Part shown: positions 44,937-53,162 of the stretch, piece after piece | Layout: every line of letters starts with the position of its first letter | Numbering within the stretch: position 1 is the first letter of the stretch | Origin: Stenotrophomonas maltophilia | Lineage (GTDB): Bacteria > Pseudomonadota > Gammaproteobacteria > Xanthomonadales > Xanthomonadaceae | NCBI RefSeq assembly: GCF_002799155.1 | Contig: NZ_NERD01000002.1 | Coordinates: 3,954,501 to 4,018,500, forward strand | DNA length: 64,000 bases | Direction of reading: 5' to 3' | Notes under the pieces: generated by a model | What the model saw: only the letters and a program-made list of their open reading frames with translations | Database searches by the model: none | What the model was told of the DNA's origin: nothing | Program-made: the position numbers and the translations under genes

Positions 44937-44973
44937 ACACGACGCCCGCAACCTTACGGTGCAGGCGTCGTGT
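44937..44973. terminator. Hairpin between the exported protein and csbD
   Basis: Stem ACACGACGCC/GGCGTCGTGT with an inner GCA/TGC pairing. No T-run on either side; a possible shared 3' end for two convergent genes. Confidence 0.55.
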
Positions 44974-44993
44974 CGTGGGGGAAACCGAAGTGC

Positions 44994-45215
44994 TTACTTG
45001 TAGTCCGGATAGTCCTTGCGCACGCTGTCTTCAAAATCCCGGACCTCCTTCTCGGCGCGGTCCTTGGCCCAGCCATAACGTTCCTGCAGGCGGCCAGCCA
45101 GGTATTCGGCATTGCCTTCGGCCACATCGAAGTCGTCGTTGGTCAGATCGCCCCACTTGGCCTGGGCCTTGCCCTTAAGCTGCGACCACTTGCCGGAAAT
45201 GATGTCTTTGTTCAT
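44994..45215 (-). CDS. CsbD-family stress protein (YjbJ-like)
   Basis: A 73-residue protein starting [20 protein letters not shown], the family hallmark, with [13 protein letters not shown] later. CsbD-type proteins are abundant, hydrophilic, general-stress proteins of unknown mechanism. A neighbouring entericidin gene is also stress-type. AAGGACACC lies upstream of the start. Confidence 0.93.
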   Translation of the reverse strand: MNKDIISGKWSQLKGKAQAKWGDLTNDDFDVAEGNAEYLAGRLQERYGWAKDRAEKEVRDFEDSVRKDYPDYK

Positions 45216-45366
45216 TGCTGGGTGTCCTTGGTTGCAACGGCGTTCTTACCGTGGCTCCAGCTTCGCGCAGCGGCTGTTGAGTACCGGTCAACCGGCAATG
45301 AAATACATGCTCACCTGCTTGAATGGTTCACTCCGCTTCGACAGTCGTACTGCGAAAAGCACAAAC

Positions 45367-45397
45367 GAAAAGGCCGGGATGATTCCCGGCCTTTTCG
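45367..45397 (-). terminator. Terminator of the entericidin gene
   Basis: Stem AAAAGGCCGGGA/TCCCGGCCTTTT with loop TGAT, A/T runs on both sides, 20 bp past the entericidin stop. Confidence 0.92.
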
Positions 45398-45417
45398 CTT
45401 TCCAGTCCGCGCCGGGC

Positions 45418-45555
45418 TCACTTGCCCTTGGCGGCGTCCTCAACCTTTTCACCGGCCTTCTGCACGTCCTTGCCAGCACCGGCAACGGTGTTGCAACCGG
45501 CCAGCAGGGCCACCGAGAACATCGACAACAGCATCAGGGCAACTACGCGCTTCAT
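45418..45555 (-). CDS. ecnB: Entericidin A/B-family lipoprotein
   Basis: A 45-residue lipoprotein: basic N-terminus, hydrophobic segment, lipobox LLAGC (Cys21), then the family pattern NTVAGAGKDVQKAGEKVEDA. In enteric bacteria entericidins A and B form a proposed antidote/toxin pair; single EcnB-type genes are frequent elsewhere and probably just stress lipoproteins. ATG 45555 follows GGAGAAG; the longer frame to 45657 is not coding. Confidence 0.9.
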   Translation of the reverse strand: MKRVVALMLLSMFSVALLAGCNTVAGAGKDVQKAGEKVEDAAKGK

Positions 45556-45717
45556 GGGCTTCTCCTTGGGTTCGCCGCTATACCGCTTCATTCGCGGATG
45601 GGATTCTTTCGCTCGGCGGGAGGGCACCAATGCCCACTGCCGCCGCGTGAAGTGCAATCTGGCGGCAGGGGCGTGGAGCGGGTGTGAACGGTTCGGCGAT
45701 CCGTTCAGGCCGGGAGC

Positions 45718-46638
45718 TCAGTCGCGCATCAGGGTGGACTTGCCGAACAGGCTTTCAACCAGGTCCACAGCCAGCTCGGCGGTGGCATTCTGCTTGTCCA
45801 GCAAAGGGTTGAGCTCGACGATATCCAGCGATCCCATGCGCCCGGTGTCGGCGATCATCTCCATCACCAGCTGCGCCTCGCGGTAGTTCACCCCGCCCGG
45901 CACGGTGGTGCCCACGCCCGGCGCGATGCTTGGGTCGAGGAAGTCCACATCGAAGCTGACATGCAGGTGGGTGTTCTCGTCGATGCCGGCCAGCGCTGCT
46001 TCCACCGCGCGCTTCATGCCGTTCTCGTCGATGTAGCGCATGTCGTAGACATCCACCTTGTGGGTCTTGATCAGGCGCTTCTCTTCCGGGTCCACCGAAC
46101 GGATGCCGATCTGGTGCATCTGCGCCGGGGTGATCGCCGGCGACGTACCACCCAGGCGGGTCAGCGCGTCCGGGCCGAGGCCGCACAGGCAGGCCACCGG
46201 CATGCCGTGGATGTTGCCCGACGGGGTCACATCGCTGGTGTTGAAATCCGAGTGCGCATCCAGCCACAGCACGCGCAGGGTCTTGCCCTGCTCGCGGCAC
46301 CAGCGCGCCACGGCGGTGATCGAACCGATGCCCAGGCAGTGGTCGCCGCCAAGCATGATCGGCATGCGCCCGGCCTGCAGTTCGGCATAGCTGGCTTCCA
46401 TCAGCGCATGGTTCCACGCCACCACTTCATCCAGGTGGCGATAGCCTTCCACCGGCGCCGTCCACGGGTTGCGCGGGCCATCCAGGTTGCCCAGGTCGCG
46501 CACGTCCACGCCGCGCGCTTCCAGCGCCTCCGGCAGGCCCGCCACGCGCAGCGCTTCCGGCCCCAGCCGTGCACCGCGATGGCCCGCACCGACATCGGTG
46601 GGAACACCAATCAGGGATACGGAGATGGGATGGGCCAT
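45718..46638 (-). CDS. rocF: Arginase
   Basis: Ureohydrolase of 306 residues converting L-arginine to ornithine and urea. Mn-binding motifs: GGDHCLG (His100), DAHSDFN (Asp127, His129, Asp131) and SFDVDFLDP (Asp230, Asp232). The substrate-loop SVDPEEK and SGNIHGMPVA pattern favours arginase over agmatinase. AGGAGG lies 6 bases before ATG 46638; the longer frame to 46719 lacks this. It appears monocistronic. Confidence 0.95.
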   Translation of the reverse strand: MAHPISVSLIGVPTDVGAGHRGARLGPEALRVAGLPEALEARGVDVRDLGNLDGPRNPWTAPVEGYRHLDEVVAWNHALMEASYAELQAGRMPIMLGGDHCLGIGSITAVARWCREQGKTLRVLWLDAHSDFNTSDVTPSGNIHGMPVACLCGLGPDALTRLGGTSPAITPAQMHQIGIRSVDPEEKRLIKTHKVDVYDMRYIDENGMKRAVEAALAGIDENTHLHVSFDVDFLDPSIAPGVGTTVPGGVNYREAQLVMEMIADTGRMGSLDIVELNPLLDKQNATAELAVDLVESLFGKSTLMRD

Positions 46639-46913
46639 GGGTGCCTCCTGCGGTGGGGAAAAAGAAGCACAGTCTAGCCAGAGCTGTGTGACACCACTCG
46701 CGGCGGTGCAGCAGGGCATTGGCCAGATCGCCGCGGCCTGGCAGCCCTATCCGGTCAGGCATTCCAGCGCTGGGTCGTCAGGAATTCAATCTTCCGCGAT
46801 CCACTTCACACCACGGTCGGTTTCGCCTCTTACGCGAAGCTGATGTTGTCTCCACGCTGCGCCGGCACCCTGAAGGTGCCGTTTCACTTCCTCAATCATG
46901 GAGCACCACGCGC

Positions 46914-47363
46914 ATGAAACATGCACTCAATGGATTGGCGGTACTGGCAATTGCCCTGGGCGGACTGTTTCCCGCCGCTGCCAGTGCACCCTCGCAACGC
47001 ATCACGCATACGGTGACCACCGATGCGTATCCCATGCAGACGGCGGGCGCACGCAAGGTGCTCGACTGGGTGGCGCAGCGGGTAAAGCCGTCGTTCGCCC
47101 CACAGGGCTACGGCAACGTACAGGTGGAACGACAGGCGTTCTCCGTCGGGGGCGCGTCTGCACGCTCGGACGGATCGATTCCCGGCAAGCTGCCGGAGCA
47201 GGGCATTCCCGGTGAGATCTATCGGGTGGAAAACCTGCTTCCCGATGGCTCCCTGCAGACGTGGGAATTCACCTGGGTAGAACCCTCATCCGGCCATGGC
47301 GGCGGCTGGGATGTCACCGGGTACACCTACAAGAAGGGCAATGACCCGGTAAACCAGCAGTAA
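46914..47363 (+). CDS. Exported protein of unknown function
   Basis: A 149-residue protein with signal peptide MKHALNGLAVLAIALGGLFPAAASA and a mature part lacking Cys. Near the end SSGHGGGWDVTGYTYKKGN could form a small beta-rich domain. Not recognised. It is preceded by a hairpin (CGGCACC-CTGA-AGGTGCCG, about 46862-46880). The start is the only one giving a signal peptide; the frame upstream to 46719 is spurious. Confidence 0.7.
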   Translation: MKHALNGLAVLAIALGGLFPAAASAPSQRITHTVTTDAYPMQTAGARKVLDWVAQRVKPSFAPQGYGNVQVERQAFSVGGASARSDGSIPGKLPEQGIPGEIYRVENLLPDGSLQTWEFTWVEPSSGHGGGWDVTGYTYKKGNDPVNQQ

Positions 47364-47370
47364 CGAAACA

Positions 47371-47398
47371 GGGGCAACGCGCGCCGCATTGCCCCCTT
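47371..47398 (+). terminator. Weak terminator-like hairpin
   Basis: Stem GGGGCAA/TTGCCCC with an 11-base loop, followed by CCTT, just past the exported-protein stop at 47363. Confidence 0.5.
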
Positions 47399-47437
47399 CA
47401 GACACGTGGCCGACGGCGGGTTCGCCGCCGCGGCTCC

Positions 47438-48208
47438 TCAACCGCCGCGGCGGCGAACCGGCGTCAGGCTCTGCACCTGGCCGTTGTTGCGCATCATGCA
47501 CAGGAAGCGGCCTTCGGGATAATCGATGATCAGTTCCTGGTAATCGTTGCCCACCGGCATCTGGGTCACCAGCGTGCCCTGCGCGCCCTTGCGCATATTG
47601 CAGGAGCCCAGTGCGGTATCACCTGCCGGTGCGGGGGTAGTCACCGAGGACACGTTACGGAACACCGCGCGGCAGCCGCCGTTGACCCAAACCGAATGCC
47701 GCGCCAGCCCCCAGTTCTTGCCTTCCTCACAGCGGGTGCGGCTGAGCTGGCGCACGATTTCGACGTTGCCACGGGTGTTCAGATCGCACGACACCTGCTG
47801 CTGGCCCGTGGATTCGCAGGTGACTTCGCGCGGTAGCGCGGCATCGCCGGTAGCACCCTCGCGGGGGTGTGCGCCATCTGCGGCGGGCGCGGGCATTCCG
47901 CTGGCACTGACCTGGCAGATGCCATTGGCGCCGCCACGGCCGGTGTAGCTGATCTGCGGCGTGCCGTCATCGCTGCGGCTGATCGACAACGTGATGCCGC
48001 TGTTGGCGTCGCGTGCTTCGAAATAGCGGTCGTTGAAGCGTTTCAGCGTGGCCTCGCGGCCCTGCACGTAGACCGGGCCGCCTTCGTCGGCGTGCACGTC
48101 GATGCCGCCCGGGCAGCTGGCGTTGAAGAACGGCACCGCGGCCATGGCCGGGGCCACGAAAACGGTGGACAACAGTGCGGCGGTGAGCGGCAGGGCGTGG
48201 CGACGCAT
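47438..48208 (-). CDS. DUF3011 domain exported protein
   Basis: A 256-residue protein with signal peptide (MRRHALPLTAALLSTVFVAPAMA). The central part (about 125-185: VTCESTGQQQVSCDLNTRG, IVRQLSRTRCEEGKNWG, VWVNGGCRAVF) matches DUF3011, a Cys-rich beta domain with conserved WG and GCRA. Several Cys pairs suggest disulphides, in keeping with a periplasmic site. Function unknown. The first 100 residues are an unassigned module. Confidence 0.85.
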   Translation of the reverse strand: MRRHALPLTAALLSTVFVAPAMAAVPFFNASCPGGIDVHADEGGPVYVQGREATLKRFNDRYFEARDANSGITLSISRSDDGTPQISYTGRGGANGICQVSASGMPAPAADGAHPREGATGDAALPREVTCESTGQQQVSCDLNTRGNVEIVRQLSRTRCEEGKNWGLARHSVWVNGGCRAVFRNVSSVTTPAPAGDTALGSCNMRKGAQGTLVTQMPVGNDYQELIIDYPEGRFLCMMRNNGQVQSLTPVRRRGG

Positions 48209-48565
48209 GATCGGATCCCGAGGGGCCCGGGGTGGGCCTGTGGCGGCAGTATGCGATGGGGCGTGGCGGGCTTTCCGTGAGGAATATCAAGAACCGGGTG
48301 CCGCGCATGGGGATTCAGGTCTGGTAGGGTGGTCCTGAAGCGCCGCCGGGCTGGTTAAGCCAGCTTTACACCGTGGCCCGCCATGGCCAGTGCGAGAGCG
48401 ATGGCACGGCCTGATTTATCGTGGATCACGGCACTGCGCGATATGTCGCCTCTGGCATTGCGATGCTCGAAACGGGCCAAAGGCGATAATTCATTTTTCC
48501 TCTCAGATCACCCGATGTCATCGAAACAAACGACTGGCAGGCGGTGACTTCGCGTGCGCATGATG
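48209..48565. other. Intergenic stretch, no gene; possible promoter
   Basis: No gene is supported. GATAAT at 48485-48490 is a possible -10 hexamer for a transcript that would run through the structured leader into the gene at 48805; no good -35 is seen at 17 bp. Confidence 0.35.
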
Positions 48566-48780
48566 AATTGCCACCTTCAGCGGGGTGGCCGGGATTTCCA
48601 ACCCGAAGACTGAAAGCTGTATACGCTTGCCAGCCGGCGCCGTCTTCTCAAGAGCGGCGCCGGCTGGCAATCCGTTCGCCGATCGACGGCGGGCGGTGCG
48701 TGGGGGCCTCGTGCCCACCGGCTCATTCAGTCCCGGGATTGGAAACCACGTATCGCCCGCCACCCTTCTCCGGTGGCACC
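48566..48780. repeat. Complex inverted-repeat / structured leader
   Basis: A symmetrical block just before the 48805 gene. Outer arms: hairpin GCCACC-N6-GGGGTGGC (about 48571-48590) mirrored by GCCACC-N7-GGTGGC (about 48759-48777). Middle arms: TTTCCAA plus GACTGAA (48593-48615) pair with TTCAGTC plus TTGGAAA (48725-48747). Inside is a perfect 16-bp hairpin (TTGCCAGCCGGCGCCG, 12-base loop, about 48627-48670) and a weaker GTGGG/CCCAC stem. It could fold as an RNA leader or be a palindromic repeat. Confidence 0.65.
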
Positions 48781-48804
48781 TCTGTTCCGCACGAGGATGC
48801 CCGC

Positions 48805-49212
48805 ATGTCCAAGCCCCACCACCCATACCTGACCGCCACACTGGGCGAGGCCGCCCTGCGACTGCCGCCCGAACTGGCGCAACCGTTGGAAGCCGCTTTT
48901 GCCGCTGCGAACGAGGCACCCGCGCCGATCAACCTTCCCGGCTGCCTGCAGCGCATCCGCGCCGGTGATGCCGCCGACGGACAGCCGTGGCAAGGGCCGG
49001 CCAGCACACCCGGCCAGGCCGTGGCCGCCGCTCGCCGGGATCGCGCCGCGGTGGGCCTGGTGTCGCTGCTGGAGCTGTACCACGCCGCCGAGCGTGTGCG
49101 CGTGGACGGGGAAGAGAAAGACGGCATCGGCGATGGCACGCGCGAAGGGCTGATGCTGGCCTGCCGGGGGCTGGCGGAGTATGTGGCGTTGCAGGTAGGC
49201 GGGGCTCAGTAA
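48805..49212 (+). CDS. Small cytosolic protein of unknown function downstream of a structured leader
   Basis: Not recognised. A 135-residue, soluble, mostly helical protein beginning MSKPHHPYLTATLGEAALRL, with an acidic segment RVRDGEEKDGIGD-like near residue 100 and a C-terminal helix MLACRGLAEYVALQVGG. Its coding bias looks real. ATG 48805 follows GAGGATGCCCGC. It lies directly after the inverted-repeat leader, and its TAA stop overlaps the ATG of a 27-codon frame (TAATG). Confidence 0.6.
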   Translation: MSKPHHPYLTATLGEAALRLPPELAQPLEAAFAAANEAPAPINLPGCLQRIRAGDAADGQPWQGPASTPGQAVAAARRDRAAVGLVSLLELYHAAERVRVDGEEKDGIGDGTREGLMLACRGLAEYVALQVGGAQ

Positions 49213-49295
49213 TGCGGAACGTTCAGATCCCCAGCGTGCAGCCTTATAACGCCACGCCCCCAGCCATCGAATCAGGCAGACCCACTGCTGGGTAG
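49212..49295 (+). CDS. Possible 27-residue peptide overlapping the previous stop
   Basis: ATG overlaps the TAA of the previous gene as TAATG. The peptide starts MRNVQIPSVQPYNATPP and stops at TAG 49293-49295, 15 bp before a terminator hairpin, so it fills the space to the transcript end. Coupled translation is possible. Length and lack of homologues known to me leave it doubtful. Confidence 0.3.
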   Translation: MRNVQIPSVQPYNATPPAIESGRPTAG

Positions 49296-49310
49296 TAAAC
49301 AGCAGGGGAT

Positions 49311-49337
49311 GCGGGTGCGCCTTGGGCACCCGCACTT
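49311..49337 (+). terminator. Terminator after the 48805 operon
   Basis: Stem GCGGGTGC/GCACCCGC with a seven-base loop, then ACTTTT. Confidence 0.8.
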
Positions 49338-49486
49338 TTGGGAGAAGCGATGAAAGGCGAGCTATTACCTCGAGTGTGAGGTGCGCGATTGCGTCAATCA
49401 CTCAGCGCCACACTTGTGCATGCCAATTTGCTACTGGTTAACTCACCGGAGCGGGGGCATCCATCCCGCTTCTACACGGGGGCGGG

Positions 49487-50275
49487 ATGTACAGAGTCGC
49501 GATGTTCCTTTTCGGTGTCTGCACCGTTTTGCTTTCAGGCTGCACTACTACTGCGGTTCCCAAAGGGGTTGCCTCAGCTGGATACACCGAAGTTGTTTCT
49601 GTTCCTCTGGGCCCTCTCCGCTACTTCCACACTGCTTCCCTGCTTCCCGGGCGAAACGCCGTAGGCACTACGCACGTCCACCGCTGTGCAAACACTGAGC
49701 GGAGCATCAGCCTGCAGATCGCGGATGGGCTTGTGATCGTTGCTGAAGATGTCTGTTCACGGATCGATGCGGCGGCGGACCTGGCCGAGTCATGGATACC
49801 GGCGGCATCCAACAGCTATCGGATCCTGCTCGTGCCGGAAGGCACTGCGGGGGCAATACGGACAAGATCGCTTGGCCGCTTTGCGACAGGCAGGACGCTT
49901 GCACTTGCATCGCACGTCTACGGCGATCAACGACAAGCCTTCGCGGATCTCGTTGACCTGGTTGCGCACGAGAGCCTTCACGCATTGGGGCACGCTACCA
50001 GGCATCCGCGAGCGCGCGACGAAAGAAGCGCCTACTACGCAGGGCTGTGTGCCCAGCTCAAGATCAACGGGCTCATCAAGGAAGAGAGCTTGCCCGGAGC
50101 CCCGCTTGCTTCAGGTGATCGGGCAGTACGCATCTCGTCCCAGCAGGCCTATCGTGTGCGGCTTGAGACCTATCCGTTGCTGGTGGACGGCACCATCCGG
50201 CTTGGAACGCCATCCGGCGAGTCGATGCTGCAACGGTGCCAGCAGATTGGAAACGAGTTGATTCGTCTGCAGTAG
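49487..50275 (+). CDS. Lipoprotein with an HExxH metallopeptidase-like motif
   Basis: A 262-residue protein. Lipobox LSGC puts the lipidated Cys at 19. HESLH at 161-165 within LVAHESLHALGHA is a zinc-peptidase motif (HExxH), and Glu179 in DERSAYYAG is a candidate third ligand, as in gluzincin-like folds. No family recognised. GC content looks lower than in the neighbours and there is an isolated tRNA just downstream, both compatible with acquired DNA. ATG 49487 is used; ATG 49502 would still leave the lipobox. Confidence 0.7.
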   Translation: MYRVAMFLFGVCTVLLSGCTTTAVPKGVASAGYTEVVSVPLGPLRYFHTASLLPGRNAVGTTHVHRCANTERSISLQIADGLVIVAEDVCSRIDAAADLAESWIPAASNSYRILLVPEGTAGAIRTRSLGRFATGRTLALASHVYGDQRQAFADLVDLVAHESLHALGHATRHPRARDERSAYYAGLCAQLKINGLIKEESLPGAPLASGDRAVRISSQQAYRVRLETYPLLVDGTIRLGTPSGESMLQRCQQIGNELIRLQ

Positions 50276-50287
50276 GCCTGAACGCGA

Positions 50288-50313
50288 AAAGGCCAGCGCA
50301 CTGCGCTGGCCTT
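50288..50313 (+). terminator. Terminator after the HExxH lipoprotein
   Basis: Stem AAAGGCCAGCGC/GCGCTGGCCTTT with a two-base loop, followed by CTC; 13 bp past the stop. Confidence 0.85.
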
Positions 50314-50356
50314 TCTCGCTGACCCCCTGCTTCCGGGGCGTAACGGAGATCCCAAG

Positions 50357-50432
50357 TGGTGCCGCTTGTCCGAATCGAACGGACGACCTACTGATTACAA
50401 ATCAGTTGCTCTACCGACTGAGCTAAAGCGGC
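50357..50432 (-). tRNA. tRNA-Thr (anticodon TGT)
   Basis: 76 nt on the minus strand, with CCA encoded. Acceptor GCCGCTT/AAGCGGC, D arm TAGCTCAGTCGGTAGAGC, anticodon stem CTGAT/ATCAG with loop TTGTAAT (anticodon TGT, reads ACA), T arm TCCGTTCGATTCGGA. Stem pairings are intact. It decodes Thr ACA and, with wobble, ACG. Confidence 0.97.
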
Positions 50433-50472
50433 ATGGGTGGTGCACCGGCGGCAGCGCCGCGGTCCAGGGATT

Positions 50473-51321
50473 CTAGCGCAACCGCGCGCATTCCAGCGAC
50501 CGGCTCTGTGCCGCCCCGCTGCGCTGCTGGGCCTGGGCCGGCTGCGTGCCCGCCGCCAGCTGCCCTTCCAGCCACCATTGGCCGGCGTCGCCGCTGGCGA
50601 CCAGGCGCGGCTGGAAGCCGGCGGCCTGCACCGCCGCCATGCGCCGTTCGGCGCCTTCGCGGTTTCGGTACTGGCCCAGCGCCACGGCGTTGGCCTCCTC
50701 GCCCTGGCTGATGATGTAGTAGTCACCCAGGCCGGCGGCGACGATGCGCTTCACCGTGGCCTGCGCTTCGTCGCGGCTGGCGGCGGCCGGCAGCATCACC
50801 CGGTAACGGGCACTGCCGCTGGCAGCGGGCTGTTCGCGCAGGCGCACCTGGCTCAGCAGCGTGCTGGCCTTGCCTTGCGCACTGCTCGCGGCGGCGCGGT
50901 CGGCGAACGGGCCCAGCGCGACGCAGCGCGCTGGCTCAGCAGCCGCGGGCGGGGTTGCGGGCTTTTCCGGTGCCGGAACGGGTGCGGGTGGCGCTACCGG
51001 CTTCGCAGCGGTAGCAACCGGCACAGCCTCTGCCGTCTGCGGCTTGGCAATTTCCGGCTTTGCCGGCATAGCCGGCGCAGGCGTCGCAGCCGCAGCCGTC
51101 TTCGCCGCCGGTTCGCGTTCCATCAGCGGCGCGGTCGGGGCTGCAGCAGTCGCTTCGGCGGCCGCAGCGGCATCCGCACCACCGGGCACCCAGCGCAGCT
51201 CGGCCACACCGGCCGGTTGCGGCGGCGGCGCGGGCGGTTGCGGTGCATCGCGCAGCAGCCACCAGCAGGCGACGCCAAGATTGAGAATGGCCAGTACGAC
51301 GATCAGGGCACGGGTCAGCAT
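50473..51321 (-). CDS. SPOR-domain protein
   Basis: A 282-residue protein with one N-terminal membrane helix (MLTRALIVVLAILNLGVACWW), a long Pro/Ala-rich linker and a C-terminal SPOR-like domain (about 135-250, CVALGPFADRAAASSAQGKA and YYIISQGEEANAVALGQYRN). It resembles the FtsN/DedD layout. Last gene of a birA-coaX-SPOR operon, nine bases after coaX. Its role in division or cell wall is inferred from the domain. The C-terminus continues past the SPOR core as a Gln/Ser-rich tail. Confidence 0.85.
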   Translation of the reverse strand: MLTRALIVVLAILNLGVACWWLLRDAPQPPAPPPQPAGVAELRWVPGGADAAAAAEATAAAPTAPLMEREPAAKTAAAATPAPAMPAKPEIAKPQTAEAVPVATAAKPVAPPAPVPAPEKPATPPAAAEPARCVALGPFADRAAASSAQGKASTLLSQVRLREQPAASGSARYRVMLPAAASRDEAQATVKRIVAAGLGDYYIISQGEEANAVALGQYRNREGAERRMAAVQAAGFQPRLVASGDAGQWWLEGQLAAGTQPAQAQQRSGAAQSRSLECARLR

Positions 51322-51330
51322 GCGCGGATA

Positions 51331-52062
51331 CTAGCCTGCGGGCTGGTGCACCGCCCAGCGGGCGAGGCCATCCAGCACCAGCGAGGGGTGGTAATCGGCA
51401 CCGGGCAGCAACGGCATCAGCGCCGGTGCGCCGCCACCGTGCACCAGCAGCGAGGGCGCTACGCCCAGCAGCGAGTGCGCCTGCTGCGCACTGCGTTCGA
51501 TCAGCGCCACCGCGGCGCCGTCGCAGCCGGAGGCCAGCGCGTCGGCGGTGTCGTTGGCAAACTCGCTGTAGTCGCCGCCGGTCGCCGGCAGCTGCACCGC
51601 ACGCGCGTGCAGCGCCTCGCGCATGGTGGTGGGCGATGCGGAAATGCGGCCTCCGTGGTGCTGGCCATCGGCGTCGAGCAGGTCAATGGTCAGTGCGGTG
51701 CCCACGCCGACTACCAGCACAGGGCGCTGTGCCTTTGCGGCAGCCAGCAGGGCCAGGAAACGATCGACGCCGAACTTTTCCGGCTTGGCATAGGCAATGC
51801 GCACGCCGGCACACTCGGCGCTGGTGCGCACGACATGCACGTTCTCGAAGCGGCGCTGCAGCTGGTCCAGCATGGCGCTGGTCAGCGACGGCGCGGCCAC
51901 GCTGGCCACGAACGCGGTGGTACCGCTGGGCAGGCTGTGCGGCGGCTGCCCGGCCATGCCTTCGGCGCCATGCGCCCAGGCCTGCACGTCACCGGCGCGG
52001 TCGCCCTGCAACGGCGCGAACTTGAAGCGCGAGTTGCCCAGGTCGAACAACCAATCGCTCAT
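51331..52062 (-). CDS. coaX: Type III pantothenate kinase
   Basis: A 243-residue ASKHA-fold kinase that phosphorylates pantothenate, the first step of CoA synthesis. DLGNSRFKF near residue 6 is the phosphate-1 motif, GVDRFLALLAA and VGVGTALTIDLL are conserved CoaX segments. It requires a monovalent cation and is not inhibited by CoA, unlike CoaA. It overlaps birA by 4 bp (ATGA), the standard birA-coaX arrangement. Confidence 0.95.
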   Translation of the reverse strand: MSDWLFDLGNSRFKFAPLQGDRAGDVQAWAHGAEGMAGQPPHSLPSGTTAFVASVAAPSLTSAMLDQLQRRFENVHVVRTSAECAGVRIAYAKPEKFGVDRFLALLAAAKAQRPVLVVGVGTALTIDLLDADGQHHGGRISASPTTMREALHARAVQLPATGGDYSEFANDTADALASGCDGAAVALIERSAQQAHSLLGVAPSLLVHGGGAPALMPLLPGADYHPSLVLDGLARWAVHQPAG

Positions 52063-53039
52063 GCTGCCCTCACGCTGACTTCGCCGGCATGCAGCAGGCG
52101 TTCCCGGCCATCGATGCGCACGCGCAATGCGCCGTCATCGGCCAGGCCAAGCGCGGTACCGTGCTGCCACTGCCCGTCCAGTTCCACGCGTACTTCGCGG
52201 CCGGCCAGCATGTCGAAGGCGGCGTAGCGCGGCAGGAACGGAGCGAGGCCTTCGCGGTCGAATTCTTCCAGCGCCGGCAGCAGCCGCGTCAGCACGGCAG
52301 CGACGACCACGTTGCGGTCCACCGGCTTGCCAGCCAGCGTGTCCAGGTCCACCCACGGCTGGGTGATCTGCTCGGCGAACGACGGCGGCATGTGCGTGTT
52401 GATGCCGATGCCGATCACCGCGCGCGCCGGGCCGGCGTATTCGCCACCGCCTTCTGCGAGCAGGCCGACCAGCTTGCGGTTGCCATCGACGATCAGGTCG
52501 TTCGGCCACTTCAGCTGCGCTTGGGTATAGCCCAGGTCGTGCAGCGCCTCGGCCACGGCGATGCCCGCCACCAGGCTCAGCCCGGCCAGGCGGCCGAGGC
52601 CACCGGAATACAGGCGCAGCACCGACAGGTAGATATGCGCGGCCAGTGGCGAGGCCCAGCTGCGGCCACGACGGCCACGGCCACCGGTCTGGCGTTCGGC
52701 CAGCAGGACGCCGACCCCGCGCTGGGGCGCGCTGCAACGCAGCAATTCGGCGTTGGTCGAATCCACCGTCCAGGCCACCTGCAGGTCGTGCAGCAGCGGC
52801 AGAACCCCGGCCGGCAGACCGGCGCGGATCGCGTCCGAATCCAGCAGATCGACCGGGCGGGTCAGGCCATAGCCTTCGCCGGCGCGGCCCTCGACGTCCA
52901 CACCGGCGGCCCTAAGCCCTTGAATACGCTTCCAAATTGCCGCGCGGGTCTGGCCCAGCTCACGGGCCAGGGCGTCGCCGGACAGGCGACCGGCAGCGAG
53001 TTTGGCCAGCAATTGGCGATCGTCCACGGCAGCTTCCAC
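52059..53039 (-). CDS. birA: Biotin-protein ligase / biotin operon repressor
   Basis: A 326-residue bifunctional BirA: N-terminal winged helix (about 1-60, LSGDALARELGQTRAAIWKR), the biotin-binding loop GRGRRGRSW, the catalytic region KWPNDL, and a C-terminal SH3-like domain. It attaches biotin to the BCCP subunit and represses biotin genes. ATG 53039 is used; a GTG at 53024 is an alternative start. First gene of the birA-coaX-SPOR operon; divergent from the small exported gene at 53163. Confidence 0.95.
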   Translation of the reverse strand: MEAAVDDRQLLAKLAAGRLSGDALARELGQTRAAIWKRIQGLRAAGVDVEGRAGEGYGLTRPVDLLDSDAIRAGLPAGVLPLLHDLQVAWTVDSTNAELLRCSAPQRGVGVLLAERQTGGRGRRGRSWASPLAAHIYLSVLRLYSGGLGRLAGLSLVAGIAVAEALHDLGYTQAQLKWPNDLIVDGNRKLVGLLAEGGGEYAGPARAVIGIGINTHMPPSFAEQITQPWVDLDTLAGKPVDRNVVVAAVLTRLLPALEEFDREGLAPFLPRYAAFDMLAGREVRVELDGQWQHGTALGLADDGALRVRIDGRERLLHAGEVSVRAA

Positions 53040-53162
53040 GAAGTCAGGAAGGAATTATGCGGGAAAGCCGCCAGCGACGCCCGCCACGCTGGGTTCCGCA
53101 GGGGCTTCCAACAGGGCGCCGGGTTCGGGCTAGAATCGGGAACTCACCCTCCCTTAACGTGG

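Noticed and set aside
45418..45555. Entericidin as half of a toxin/antidote pair
   Set aside because: Only one entericidin-type frame is present; no second small lipoprotein gene beside it.
48518..48919. Minus-strand 133-codon frame over the structured leader
   Set aside because: It crosses the palindromes and overlaps the better plus-strand gene; the Arg-rich composition fits a shadow.
49350..49379. Nine-residue frame MKGELLPRV after the 48805 operon
   Set aside because: Too short and lacks any second line of evidence.
50357..50432. tRNA-Thr as integration site of a genomic island
   Set aside because: No integrase, and no direct repeat of the tRNA 3' end found within the window; only weak compositional hints upstream.
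50437..52227. Plus-strand frame of 596 codons opposite SPOR and coaX
   Set aside because: Shadow of two well-supported minus-strand genes; composition Gly/Arg/His-rich.
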